A stretch of 64,000 bases of DNA from Topomyia yanbarensis (lineage: Eukaryota > Arthropoda > Insecta > Diptera > Culicidae): the NCBI RefSeq assembly GCF_030247195.1, contig NC_080672.1, positions 82,830,113 through 82,894,112 on the forward strand, given 5' to 3'. The position numbers and the translations under genes were made by a program. The notes below the pieces were generated by a model. The model saw nothing but the letters and a program-made list of their open reading frames with translations, did not search any database and had not been told where the DNA came from. Positions 46,777 to 58,267 of the stretch are shown here, piece after piece (position 1 is the stretch's first letter; every line of letters starts with the position of its first letter).

Positions 46777-47164
46777 ACCAAAATCATTTCAAAGAATAAG
46801 TTTGCATTTTCTGTTTCATGGACTGTTTCTCCCTGGAGAGCAATTTGAGTTAAACCCTAAATTATGATTTATTTCAGTACGCAAATTGCAAATATGGTCA
46901 GAAAGAAACTGGAGTGAAGTGGAAAACATTTTTACTAGGCGCATTCAAAAAAGGTTTCAATTATCAAACATTTTACCAAAGTGCCGTATTACATTACTCT
47001 CTTTACCCTGAGTGTTTGATAATCTCCGTATTGGAAACACTATTTCAATTTTGTTCTTTATCAAAAATATGTGGTCGACCAACGAAAGGGTGGAGCTACG
47101 AAGAGCACATATTGAGAACAACACAAAAAAGGACGAGCTTACATTGTGCTGTAGTCAAGTATAA
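46777..47164. other. Spacer between H4 and H2B relics
   Basis: No gene is called. The 85-residue frame at 46914-47171 shows no known family. The right end (46880-47164) probably includes the H2B promoter, since a TATA-like TATAAAA lies at 47160-47166. Confidence 0.4.
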
Positions 47165-47235
47165 AAACTGAGCATGCTGTTGCTCACGCTCAGTTCGTTT
47201 CCAGCATCAGCATGCAGCAGTTCGTTTGCAGCATC
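47160..47235 (+). promoter_or_regulatory. Likely H2B promoter remnant fused to the H2B 3' end
   Basis: TATAAAAACTGAGC at 47160-47173 is followed about 25-30 bp on by CTCAGTTCGTTTCC (47189-47202), a plausible initiator. Only 40 bp later the sequence enters the C-terminal codons of H2B, so the first two-thirds of the coding region were deleted. The role is inferred from position. Confidence 0.5.
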
Positions 47236-47343
47236 TCCCGCAAAATTCAAACCGCCGTCCGTTTGCTGCTGTTAGAAGAGTTGGCCAAGCACGCCGTCTC
47301 AGATGGCACCAAAACTGTTACCATATACACCAGCTCCAAGTAA
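47236..47343 (+). pseudogene. Histone H2B pseudogene, C-terminal third only
   Basis: One uninterrupted frame of 35 codons reads [20 protein letters not shown] then [15 protein letters not shown] and a stop, against the usual [23 protein letters not shown]. Differences such as E to K and PG to LE show relaxed constraint. The N-terminal two-thirds are absent. The canonical stem-loop follows 24 bp after the stop. Confidence 0.95.
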
Positions 47344-47367
47344 ATTCCGAACACTGTCCAAACAAAA

Positions 47368-47383
47368 GGCCCTTTTCAGGGCC
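47368..47383 (+). terminator. Replication-dependent histone 3' stem-loop (H2B relic)
   Basis: GGCCCTTTTCAGGGCC is identical to the one after H4, with ATCA following and an AAAGAATCG purine-rich element at 47398-47406. It is intact although the gene is truncated. Confidence 0.95.
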
Positions 47384-48073
47384 ATCAATTTATCGACAAA
47401 GAATCGAATTGAAGTTTTGTTATTACAAGCATCAGAAAGTGGCTTGCCAAGAGCGTTGGATGATAAGTGAGCCACTTGTGAACAATAACGTCGCTTTCAA
47501 GTAGAATGGCACAAAATAAAAAAGTTATTTGTGTGATTTGTAGACAGGTTAGTGTAATGATTCAATTTATAAAAATCGAACGTTTTCTAACGTTTCGATA
47601 TAGGTGCTCCGTTTCAAAATTTTCGGCCAGAATGTTGCCTGTTTTTCTAAAAGTGAAAATCTGCTATTGTACTGAATGAAAACCTTCGATTTTTACGCTG
47701 ATTGGAAATAGTTGTGACTAGTTGTGTAGAATGTTCAATTACTGAAAATAACAGATTTTGTGAAAGCAGTGGTTGGTTCATACAATTCGATTCCAAGCGA
47801 GCCAGACTAGTTTTCGTTGGAAGGTCCATCTCTGACAATAGAAATAAATTATTTTATTTTGAATTCAATTACAACTTCCTTGAAAACAGCACAGCTATAA
47901 AATTTTCCACTGTAATCAAAACTAGTGCCCCCGCCGCACAGCATGATCAAGATTGATAGTAATTCAAGCCGGGAGGAAAGAGGTTGTAAGGCAATGGAAA
48001 ATTTCATGTATAATAATAATACTTTATAATTGGCTGGTCCTGAAAACAACTTGTTGGTTTGTGGTATTTTGGG
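47384..48073. other. Spacer between H2B and H3 relics
   Basis: Contains the second histone-linked spacer repeat (about 47580-47710). On the minus strand there is a damaged H3 stem-loop at 48036-48047: GTTTTCAGGACC remains as loop plus 3' arm, while the 5' arm is lost. The 84-residue frame at 47702-47956 has no known family. Confidence 0.5.
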
Positions 48074-48263
48074 TCACAATTTAGGCCCGCTCGATTTCTG
48101 ATAGCTGTGAATTTTTCGCAGGGGGACAGTTTCTGTTCGGTAGCGATGAGGCTTCTTAACGCCAACCGTGACTGGGGCACTTTTACACGGCCTTCGTTGC
48201 CAACTGCTTGCGGGGAGCCTTTCTTCCGGTGGACTTACGAGCGGTCTGTTTAGTACAGGCCAT
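48074..48263 (-). pseudogene. Histone H3 pseudogene, N-terminal part
   Basis: The minus strand from the ATG at 48263 reads [20 protein letters not shown] then LATKAV and a stop, almost the canonical H3 tail ([20 protein letters not shown]). After a one-frame shift it continues [20 protein letters not shown] and YQKSSGPKL, matching [24 protein letters not shown]. It ends at TGA (48076-48074), and the histone-fold helices are missing. The orientation opposite to H4/H2B fits the alternating layout of insect histone repeats. Confidence 0.93.
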
Positions 48264-48584
48264 GTAGCGAAAAATGCTGATCTGCTACTTCTCTGATGCT
48301 GGTAGGAGGACGACGGTTAAACGCTCGTTTGCGTGCCTTCATTCATAAAAGTTCAACAATATTTTCAAAGAATGTTGCAAATTGTCAACTGATAATTCAA
48401 AAAATACTCCAAATAAACTATGAATGTGCTAAAGTCGACAAAATCGCATAGAAATTGCTTATTCCAGAGCAGAATTTACCGGTCTAAAGTGTATTCTACT
48501 TCACTCCGGTTATGTCTCTGACATTACCCACCCATCTTTTTAATCTTGGATATGCAATATTATTTTTTTCGAGAGTTGTCCTAC
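48264..48584. other. Unassigned DNA upstream of H3 relic
   Basis: It probably includes the remnant H3 promoter on the minus strand (48264-48360, CTTTTATGAATG as a weak TATA-like site). Nothing else is recognised. Confidence 0.35.
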
Positions 48585-50092
48585 TGGAGCTGTGGAGCTA
48601 GGCTCTCGGAAGGGCTCCCCGTCAGAATCACATACTACAATTTGCAGACGAGACAGGCAATGTCGCCCACTAAAACACTGCTTTAGGCCAATTGTAGCGG
48701 GCCGTGATTCTGAATGTGATATTCATTGTACGGTTCAGGTATGTGCGGACGTAGTGACTCGCGATAGCGTGTATCATCGCGAAGAGCACGAGCATTTGTA
48801 CGTTAACGTGTTCGATCGCGTGTGCGTTTGTATGTCGCGTGTGCTAACGTGTATGTAACTTCGTGTGTATAAATTCTATTTTATAACCGTGTGCCTTTCG
48901 CATATTCACGTGTGTTCTTGGATAATCGCGCGCGGACCGTGAATCTAATACTTTATTTTTTGTGTGCGGCACAGATGCTAAAAGAGAGTTAGATCTTTCA
49001 TATCACTAGAGTTCCCGGTGAAGTCGCCATGAAACGTGTTGTCTAGTGGATATGAGCTTTATTTTTTGTATTGGTCCTACTGAATGTATGGACCTAAGTT
49101 ATTAGGACAGAGAGTAATGGTTTCCGGACGTGACCGATTCATGAGCGCGCAAAAATGGACGTTTGTGGGTTCGTGTTTGAGACAGCGTTTGAAACTTCGT
49201 GAGTGCCAAAACGTTTTCCTTATTACCGGAGTGTTATTAAGTTTGCGCGATCGCGAACGTAGGTGTGCGTTGTTAATCACGAAGGGCTTAAGCTTTCGTA
49301 CGTTAACGTGTTTGTCACGTGTGCTCGCGCTCATGTGACTTCGCGTGTACAAGACTGGATTTTGTAACCGTGTGGCCATTCCTATATACGCAAGCATTCT
49401 TGGATGGTCACTTCATTCTGATAGTTTTCGGTAAACAATTCACATTCTGACAGGGAGTAAGTTGCCCCATATCACTAGAGTCCTCGGTCATGTCGCCATG
49501 TAACGTGGTGTCCGGTGGATATGAGAGCTTTCTTTTTTAATTGATCCAATTGAAGGCATGGACCTAGTCTGCTTATATCAAGGATAGAAACATCCAGAAG
49601 TGACCGATTTATGATCGTGCGACCGCGGGAGCTTTTAGGTTCACGCTTGAGACCGCGTTTGAAAATTTATAGGAGCTGAGACATTTACTTTATCACCGGG
49701 ATCTTATCATGTTTACGAGATCGCGGGTGTAGGTGTCGTGGATGGTTGCGAAGGGCTCCAGCATTTGTATATTAACGTGTTTGTTACGTGTATGTGACTT
49801 CGCGTGTATAATTTCGATTTTATAATGATGTAGCGTGTATTCTTGTTTGATCGCGCGTGAACCGTGAGTCCGATGCTTAATTTTTAGTGTATGGTACATA
49901 TGGTAGAAGAGAGTCCGTTTCCCCATATCACTGGAGTTCCAGGTCATATCACCATAGAACGTGTTGTTTAGTGAATATGAGCGTCACTTTTTTGTTTGGT
50001 TCAACTGAAGACATTAGCCCAGACTGCTACGACCGAGGTAAGACTTCCGGACGTGACCGTTTCATAATCGCGCGGGAGGGATCTTAAATATA
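48585..50092 (+). repeat. ~460-bp tandem-repeat family, locus 2 (three units plus head)
   Basis: The head (48585-48690) is followed by units whose anchors TATCACTAGAGTTCC recur at 49001, 49470 and 49926, a period of 456-469 bp. Each unit carries CGTTTGTA.GTTAACGTGTTTG, CGTGTGCT, ACTTCGCGTGTA, TTTTATAACCGTGTGG, CGTGTTGTCTAGTG, ATGAGC and TTCCGGACGTGACCG. CpG-rich phrases are frequent. The family also occurs at 39290-40640. Frames at 48592-48858, 49077-49397 and 49693-49947 lie entirely in repeat units and are not genes. Confidence 0.85.
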
Positions 50093-50347
50093 CAGTCAAA
50101 CCCCTCAACCTTGGGGAGAGATCTTAAATGTGAAATATATGCAAAAATTAAAAAAAAATATTTAATTTTGCTCTGTAGGACCTCCTTAAGAGAAATTTAT
50201 ACTAAATAATCAGGTAGGGTCACGAGGCAATGTCTAGGGACCTAAGAAAAAATTGTTCTATCAAAAAAAAACGTCCCAATTGTGTGAATGTCCTCGTTTG
50301 TCAGCGAAAATTTCACCAAAAGAGCTGATAACAACGGGCCTTCACTG
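50093..50347. mobile_element. TA-flanked MITE related to 59987-60221
   Basis: It begins CAGTCAAACCCC and ends GGGCCTTCACTG, with TA on each side (50091-50092, 50348-50349). The interior matches the copy at 59987-60221: AATTTTGCTCTGTAGGACC, TCTAGGGAC.TAAGAA, GTCCC, and GGGCTGATAA.AACGG near the right end. TIRs are eroded. It sits at the end of the ~460-bp array. Confidence 0.75.
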
Positions 50348-50349
50348 TA

Positions 50350-50597
50350 TTATGCGACACCGAAACAAGCACCTCAAAATTTGACAGTCGTCACTGTTGT
50401 GCTATTTTGTGACAAGCACGTTTTAGTACTTTTCAAAAAAACAATTTTGGGATCGAAATCTTGAAAATTATGCGCTGTAGTAACATTTCGGAGAAAACTG
50501 GCACAAAGGGATCTGATCAGGGTATGTGCACACGGTCATTTGCGTATAGTTATTATTTCCATGTCGTAAGGCTTCAAAAATCAAATAGGAAGGAATA
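50350..50597. other. Unassigned DNA
   Basis: A short stretch between the MITE and gag relic D with nothing recognised. Confidence 0.3.
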
Positions 50598-50785
50598 GCG
50601 TTGGTCGATCGCATTTTCCACTCCTCCATTTTTCGACATGAAATGTTATCTCAATTAGTGCGTAGTGCTAGATCGCGCAGACGCACTTCAATTTTATCAT
50701 CATTCCTATACACAGAGATATTGGTTCATGTTCTACACCATCTTCCATGTTGTTCTTTGCAATCTTCGGCTAAAGTGCTAAATGT
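50598..50785 (-). pseudogene. LINE-type gag relic, copy D (fragment)
   Basis: The minus strand reads NISVYRNDDKIEVRLRDLAL followed by RTN (about 50729-50661), the family's HDL-type box (R/K-LHDLAP in other copies), and then a broken continuation CRKMEEWKMRS. It has no flanking zinc knuckle or tail. Confidence 0.55.
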
Positions 50786-53700
50786 TACACTTTTTATCTT
50801 AAAAGCGGTATGGTTTATTTGTATTACCTGCTCTTGTTTTTTTACAAACAAAGTTTTTAAAGCGGCTATAACTTTTGATTTATGCTAGATTTTCTCACAA
50901 AAGTTAGTAAAGCTTACAATCGGGACTATACCCTTTCATGTAAGCACTGATTCATAGAACTGATGTTATTGCAATTAACCTGATTTGTTTACGCTGGAAC
51001 CGTGTTGTCAGGGGGTTTCATTATTGGAAACTTATAAAACCTATCAATTAAAACTGCCATCGACTACCCTTTCCATTCAAGTGGACTATTATAACTGTTC
51101 TAGTAGAATTTTGTTGAGTATCGGAAGGTAGAAATTGAGGACTTTCTAGTGCTGCGAGAGAAGCAAGTTTGCGTAACGTCGACTACCTAGCACTATCCGT
51201 CTTCAGGAGATATTTTCATATTTTAGTTATTATTTAAGCCTTTAAACAGTAATTTAAAATACTACATAGAATTACAAAAAATTCCCAAACGGGAAAATTT
51301 TTGAATAAGACCAAATGTTTGTGCATAAAGACACAAGACCTAACATGAAGTATATATTTTAGTGTTTCACATTCTCCTTGTCAGTAACTAACAGCAACTT
51401 AATGCTAGTTAGATAAGTCCAGTCCAGCACTAAATTGGCGCTAGTTAGAGACAAAAACGGGTTCGTTTCACATTGCTCGTCGGCAAACAGATCCTCTGTG
51501 CTTACTATCGAGACATAACTCAGTACTAGCCAATTGTTTAGCGTAACGCAAGACGTGTGACTTTTTGGACTCAAAATACACTAACTGATAAACGGAGCAT
51601 TATTATCTGTAGCCATATGCTAACATTTGACAGCCATAATGCCAAACTATTTATTATTGTCGTTTTCAAATTCACCGAAGTATAAACATGTCGAAGTGTT
51701 GCAAGTTACCTTGCTATTGCAAGTAATCCCGTTTGGAGATACACAATTGCGGACGTGATGCAGCTGTAAATTAGAGTGGCTTGACATATGCCAGGGCAGC
51801 ACTTTTTGAGTTTCTTTTATGATGCTAAATGACTGTGTGTTTTGCGGGTGATTTGTTGTTCCCCGTGTTTGCGCATAAGGTCTAAAGTTTATATGGTAGT
51901 TAGTGTGGGAAACACTACTGTGTTCGTCTCCGTACGTTCAGATTGCATTTAACTCAAACTGAAAAATTAACGTACCTCTGAGCCCGATAATATACAGTTT
52001 GTCCAGTGGATAGGTAACAACGCGGTAGGTAAAATTTACTGCTTGTTCGACTGTTAGTTAAAAATATGTAATAATTTTTACGTTCTACTTTGAGTGAGAT
52101 GAGAAGGAGCGGTGGTCAGCTATTTTTGTCCGCGTCCCCATTACTTATTTTTATAAGATGATTTATCAACAGTGTTATCTTTGATAATGAGCCACCTTGG
52201 TTATGCAACTAATTTTTTCCGATCGTTTTAACTGCAAATAAGTAGTAGAGTAGAATGGGATGGAATAGGACAATTGTCGTTTCGGCTGTTACAGTGGATC
52301 AACTGTATTAGTTATGTTTTCGAGTGTTGTTCTGCGGACATGCATTGTCTTTAGTTTTCAGTACAATGTAAAGTAGTATCAATGTAAATAAAATGTCAAG
52401 TGAGTTTTTTTCTTAGGTAAAAAATAATACTGAACAGGAGTTTTGTGTCGGTTTTTCGATATTTTTCATTTCGAAAAAAAATACTGCAATTAAAATAAAA
52501 CATACGCTTGGGACACAATAGGTCAGTTGTTTGGGGACACCATCGGTCACTATCATAAAGAAAATTTGAACAATTTTGACAGGAAAATTGTGCACAATTT
52601 CGTGCGATAGACGACGAAACGAAGTGAAGAATACAATTGCATCTGTTCAAGATGGCGTCAGTATTCGATAAGTCTCTAAACAATTGAAGTTTCTGTTCGA
52701 AACATTACGTGTTCGTGTAAAAGGAAAGTAAACGAAAATGCGTCAGATATATGCCGTGGGCTAACAATATAATAATTTAAGGTGTTGTTAAAGTAGATGA
52801 TCGAAAACACAATAAAAAATGAGAAGGAAAAGGAATAAAAAAATGCTGTCAATCACAAGAGTGATTGCTGCGCAGCTAAATAACCACGTGAGCCGGAATG
52901 CACAACTTCAATTCCACACTCTGGTGACGACGAGTACACAGGAAAAGTCATTTGCAAGTACACAGCCAGACACATATGCTAGAAAAAAACATGTTTTTTC
53001 AACATTACGTTCTGCCGTTTCATGATTTTTCACATGATTTGCAAGTTTCTTATTTTCTTACCTAAATGACGTTAATGAATGGCATTTATTATTTGCGATA
53101 TTAATTTTTAAATAATTGGTAGTATTCAAATAAAAGTTTAACCGCTGATGTTCTCGCCGTGTACATTGTTTTATTTAACCTCGAATATAGTGACCTATCG
53201 TACTCCCAGATCTCAAAAACATCGAAAAAGTACCTTCGCCTTATTAGATTTAGCTTGAAAAAGATTTGGCCAGACATAAAATTATTTTTGCTAAAGTGTT
53301 GCCAGATGTATACTTTCTAATGAGTGCTTGTTTGTCAGAATCATCAGAATGCAAAATTACCATCGCGCGAGCTTGCCAAGAAAACTGACCTGCTTGAACC
53401 CACTCTAGACTTCATTTCATTAGTTTCAAAAATGCACATATTGTATCGTATGTAATTTTAAATGTTCGTTAGTCTGATGGCATTGCAAGGAAGCACGCGT
53501 GCGCCGGGTGATGCCAATCGAGCTGACATTTGTTTGAACTGTGTTTGGTGTTTATTTGACCAACTAGGGAAATTATCAACAGGGCATGAAATGTGCGTGT
53601 GGAATACGCATGGTCTTGTTTCAGTGAAATGATTGCTAAATCATGTATGAGAGTTGAGATATTCGCGAGGTTTTTTTTTGTAGTAATTAGCATAGAAACA

Positions 53701-54394
53701 AGCGTCATTTGTCTAGTCTTGTTCTAGTAATTAAAATAAAAAGCAAGGGTGCGTGTCCTCAGGGGCTGGCGTCCACTTGAAGGTAGATATCACAATTGTC
53801 TTACTCCTGAGAAACCCAGCCTAGAGGCCGGAAGACATCGGGTGGCAGAACCCAGGAATTGATCCAATGGGTTCTTCCTATCATATCCTAAGAAGCGATA
53901 GAAACAGGACTCTATATATCATTTACTGAATTTACTTGTTTTGTACTAAATTAGTAAATTATTTTGAATCATTTTTCTTATCTACTCGTGATAACCTGTT
54001 TGCTTCTAGTAGTTAGGTTAATAATTAAGCAAAACGCGCGAGAAATTACTTGTATGTCAGTCATACAAAGTATGTTTTTCAGTACAGCTAACTCTTATTT
54101 TATTTTTGGCCGCTCAAAATTATTTCTTATACTCGTCATGAAAACAATCGCCATTTTTTAGTTGTTGCACCAGTATGTTTACTACTCTTATTTTTTTTCG
54201 ATCCATTACATTTTAGCACTTTTTGTTTAGCTATTTTGTCTCCGTAAAAATAATATTTGAATTAGGTATGTTTCGCCATTACGATATTACTAAAACATAT
54301 TGAAGGCACATAATGAATTTCCTGGTGGCCTGGCGCCTAAAGACTCCTACAAACTTGGATTGAGAGCAAACTCTAACACAGTTTCAAATCCCTA
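50786..54394. other. Long unassigned stretch
   Basis: I see no supported gene or RNA in these 3.6 kb. 51380-51560 contains repeated AACTAGC/GCTAGTTAG-type phrases resembling 54580-54650. 53750-53890 is a short balanced-composition segment with no named family. The frames at 52396-52683 (minus), 52819-53025 and 53469-53708 (minus) have no recognisable domains. Confidence 0.35.
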
Positions 54395-54837
54395 TTTTCC
54401 TAATAATCTTCCTCCTCCCGTGGTACTTGTCTAGTCCGCAGTAGTTTTAAAAATCAAAAGCAAGTGTCGGACTAACATTCTTTCCCCTGCTGCGATCTAC
54501 ATTCGAGTCTGTCGCCCGCCGGTATTGGTTAATAAACAACTTGGGAGTAAGTTTGATTTTTGTGTTTGGAATTCATCTCTGCAGTAACTAGCACGAACTA
54601 GGAGTCCAGCTAGACGATGTATCTAAACTAGCAGCAAAATTAGCACGAGTTAGGCATAAAGAAAAATCCAAACAGTTCACACGACACATGCGAACGCCTA
54701 GAGTGGCTTGGGGTCACTATAAGTTGTACATTGAAGCACTCCCAGGTATTATCATCGTCTATTGATTCTCTGTGCAATTTCAGCTAGTTCCGATCACTAG
54801 CAGTGTAGCAAATAGGGGTAGTCGTACAAGTTCAATA
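54395..54837 (+). mobile_element. SINE family 2, diverged copy with an insertion
   Basis: It matches the body of the SINE at 24091-24628: CCTCCTCCCGTGGTACTTGTC, AAAAGCAAGTGTCGGACTAAC, CTGCGATCTACATTCG, GCCGGTATTGGTTAATAAAC. After about 165 bp of extra sequence (about 54550-54715) come ACATTGAAGCACTCCC, CTGTGCAATTTCAGCTAGTTC and GGGGTAGTCGTACAAG. The tRNA-like 5' end is not recognisable. The tail runs into repeat family C. Confidence 0.75.
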
Positions 54838-55770
54838 GCTCATCTGTGCGAGATGAGAAGGTAGACTAATCTTAAGAACTTCAAAAATACCTACCGAGCT
54901 TAGATTACTGTTACAATATTTAGGGAAGTCCGAATTCTAGGGAAAAATTTGCCTGAATCCAGACTTCAGGGGTGGTCGTTTAAGCTGATTTGTGCGAGAT
55001 GAGAAGATAGACTGATCATAAGAACGTCATAAATGTCAACGGAACTTAGATAACTGTTACAATATTCAGGGAAGTCCGAATTTTAGGGAAATTGTCTTAA
55101 GCTGGACTTTTGGAAAAGCCACCGAGCTTCAGAGAAGCCTTTTAACTTTTAGGGAAGAACAATTCGACAAGCTTTAAAAGTTCGAAATATATTATGCAGA
55201 TAATTTCTATGAAAACCGACAAGCTGAAGTGTTTACGAACTTCCGACAAATTCCACCAAATTTAGTGTAGCTCTGCGTAACTAAGGTCTTTCAGAATTTT
55301 AAAGGAATATATCTTGGAAAACCAGAGAAACGGGATATGCTCGATTTTTACGAAATCATTACGAGCTTCATGAAAATTCTATAAAACTCAGTGTTGGTTT
55401 ACGTACTCTAGTAAAATGCTTCAAACTTCAAAAAAGCCATGTGCGCTTAAGAAAGCCAAACGAATATCTGGAACAAGCTGAAAGCTTTATGCATGATATT
55501 CCAACAAACTTCAGAGAAGTCATTTAAGAAAGTCTGACACATTTAAAGAAATTTTCCGAGCTTTAGAAAAGATATTTCAAAGTTCTAAGAAAGACAAGGT
55601 ATCTGAGCAATAAAAAACTTTTTATATGGTTTTTCATCGATCTTTAAGAATCTTTTGGGTAAAATTTAAGCGATGGTCCGATATATTCTAAGAACATGAG
55701 CATGATGTCTGAACGCATCGTAGTGGCTGCTTCGTGATTGACCAAAGTAAACGAAATTGCACAGAAAATC
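54838..55770. repeat. Dispersed repeat family C, copy 1, with internal tandem duplication
   Basis: It shares a long ordered series with 58950-59950: TTCAGGGAAGTCC, TCC.GACTT, AGATAATTTCTAT, TTCCG.C..ATTCCACCA, TAGCTCTGCGT, TTTCAGAATTTTAAAG, and near the end GAACATGAGCATG. The first part is duplicated in tandem with a period of about 146 bp (GAGATGAGAAG at about 54850 and 54996; CTGTTACAATATT at 54908 and 55054). No coding capacity or termini were found. Confidence 0.75.
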
Positions 55771-56855
55771 ACGAATTGACACTGTCCATGATCGTATCCC
55801 ATTTTCTACGGGAATTTCCTGTCTTTTTGGGACTGATTTGCGATCATGGGCAGAGCACTGAGGTGGCTATCCATGCTATGTGCAGGTTTCGATAATAATT
55901 CTATACTTTGAGATGCCACTAACTGTCGTCCTTATCGTCGTCGAGGAGAGCAAGGAATGTTAGTATGACCACCGTTATTATGGAGACGGTATCTGCATCT
56001 CCATTTTCGTCACGGGAAGAAGCTTATGTTAAAGGAAGGTAATACATATCTGGATTAACGATGATAAATGATACGATCTGTGCAGTTTTCAGAAACGTTG
56101 TGTTTATTGCTCTGGGCAGCCGGCTACCGAGAATTTTTGATAGATTTATTATTTATTGAATTAGTTGGGAAATTCTTAATATGCACCAAAACTTTGAACA
56201 ACCGGCTGTCGGGAGGTTCACTTCTAAATAAATGAATATTTTTCAAACGGTACGAACAAGGCGAAAAAAACCGTGCCGTGTCTAGGGGTATTTTGAAAGG
56301 AATGAACAAGAAGCAAATACCGGGAGCGCAATTTGATGTGGGCCACCCTTTAATAGCGTTTTTCTCGAAACCGCGTTTTTCAAATTGACGAACACGATAA
56401 TTCCAAAAGTAATCAACGATTTGACTTGAATATTTTTATGAAAATGCATATTATGGCTAGCCTGTCGATGAATCACTGAAAACTGAATAATTTTTTTACA
56501 TTGAAGAAAAGTGAGCAATTTTTTTGAGATTTTTCGGTTTTCATAAAGCCATTTTCCGAAACTCGATTTTTTTCTATTTTCTTTGGTGCATAGCGTAACG
56601 ACAAGTCTAAGCTTTACAAATCTTAATGAATTTCCAGTGTTAGGCAATTTTATCAGAGCTATCGTGTTCGCCGCGGCGCTCCTTGACGTGGAAATAGTTG
56701 GACGTCTACTCTTGGAACGCTCGTATGTGTTGCTCTTCGTGACTGAAAACATTTTTTTTTCATGCACAATAAATCGGAACATTACACAAAAGATCTAATG
56801 TTGACTTGCCTTCAAAATCGTAAAACAAAATAACTTTCGGTTTGAGCACTTTACA
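55771..56855. other. Unassigned DNA
   Basis: The 166-residue minus-strand frame 56282-56782 is the longest non-repeat frame nearby. Its composition (Lys/Ser/Ile-rich, no domain I recognise) and lack of context do not support a gene. Otherwise nothing is seen. Confidence 0.35.
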
Positions 56856-56859
56856 CCAG

Positions 56860-57275
56860 ACGCCCCCTTAATCGAAACTATTTCATCGTATTGCGACACG
56901 AATCTGCGGATTGCAACATCAAGTGTATACCCGGAGATAGATCAAGTGGCCATCCGTTGCTGCATTACACGAGAATCGTATCATAAACGTAATTATGTTC
57001 GACAAATTATTTCCTTAAAAAAAATCCAAATGCGCGTGTGTCGATTGTCGAATTGTACTAGTACCACATTTCGTATGTGTTGGAGCTGAATACGTATAAC
57101 TTTGTAATTGGTAGTACACATTATCTGTTTCAATAAGCGCTCCAGTTCCCATACGGGCGGGTGAATTTTGGACCTTTTGTAGTCTACGACTACATCCACT
57201 ATAATAATAACGATACTTTGTACGCGAAACGCGTCGTGCAACTGTTTACTGTTCTTTTGATTTGACACAGGCATA
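56860..57275 (-). pseudogene. LINE-type gag relic, copy E
   Basis: The minus strand reads WELERLLKQIM and KVIRIQLQHIRNVVLVQFDN (about 57160-57045), matching the QHHTRNVVLITF segment of copy A. It then gives DLSPGIHLDVAIRRFVSQYD and EIVSIK (about 56944-56870), the HDL box region. Stops separate the parts. The phrase GAACATAATTACG (56991-57003, minus) also occurs in copy G as GAACATAATTATG. Confidence 0.65.
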
Positions 57276-58017
57276 AAAAATAGTCAACGTATTCACGTGT
57301 TTCGATGTTTACTTTGTAGTGTTTTAAAAATTTTCTATGCCAAGATTGCCCAAGCAGTATCAAGCACATAAACAGTCAAAATGTGGTAATTTCTGTTTAA
57401 AATCGCAACTGCACAATTGGCTTTGCAATATTATGAAGTTTCAGAAGTTCAATGAAAGAAGCGTAAAGAATTAAAAAAATCGGCTCTTATTGAAATAAAC
57501 ATCGTATTCTGGTATTTCTGAACAACAAAATGATGCGGATTAAATTAAAACTTTGAACGCGTTTTGTATGACTTACGAAGCGATTTCTAATATCTTGTAA
57601 TTATCTGCCTTCTACTTGGCGCGATGAACAAGACTTTCGGAAAGAAGGTACGTCGTGACATGGAAAAGATTGAAAATCACTTCGTTAAGCTGTTGTCAAC
57701 TCCTAATTGACAGTTTTCATGACGCCACCCTCGTTGCGATTTGATAAAGCAAAACTGGTCCCAAAAGGGGGGTTTTCTTAATGGTCACCTGATTAGTGCT
57801 TCGACTATTAATTGGCAAACATTTTTCGTGCCGTGTGAAAGTTTTTAAAAAGGCACCTGGCATCCCTGGTCCAAAGTATTTAGCTCTTTTCATTATATTG
57901 TTCAAAACATTGACTGTTTCGCGTAAAAAGTCAGAAAACTAACTGATATAATCAGGACAAATCTCAACAGAACCCAATCCAAAGATTTATGGTCACCTAA
58001 ACAACCTAAACGGCATT
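57276..58017. other. Unassigned A+T-rich DNA
   Basis: No gene or repeat could be supported. Confidence 0.3.
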
Positions 58018-58092
58018 TCTGGTGAGATTTTTCTAACTCGAAAAAAGGTGAATGACCGTAAGGTTAAAACCTCTACAAATAAAAAAAAAAAG
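58018..58092 (+). mobile_element. SINE family 1, 3' fragment
   Basis: TGGTGAGATTTTTCTAAC, TCGAAAAAAGGTGAATGACC and GTAAGGTTAAAACCTCTAC with an A-rich tail match only the 3' half of the SINE family. The tRNA-like half is absent. Confidence 0.8.
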
Positions 58093-58134
58093 TTGCATTA
58101 TAACCATCCGCACACCATTAACGATACCAGGGAA

Positions 58135-58265
58135 AAAGTTTCTCCAAGTGTCATTCGTAACGGATTCCACTTCTCCGTATTTCGACATGAATCTTGCAAT
58201 GAATTCTAGTGCGCGGAGCCAAATCGTGTAGACGGACTTCCGTCATATCGTTCTCATTATACACG
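58135..58265 (-). pseudogene. LINE-type gag relic, copy F (fragment)
   Basis: The minus strand reads VYNENDMTEVRLHDLAPRTR (about 58262-58203), the clearest HDL box in the window, then after a frameshift sequence equivalent to FMSKYGEVESVTN. It is cut off at 58268 by MITE-like family B copy 2. Confidence 0.7.
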
Positions 58266-58267
58266 GG

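Noticed and set aside
56282..56782. 166-residue minus-strand frame
   Set aside because: No recognisable domain, A+T-driven composition, and no conserved neighbour. Not supported as a gene.
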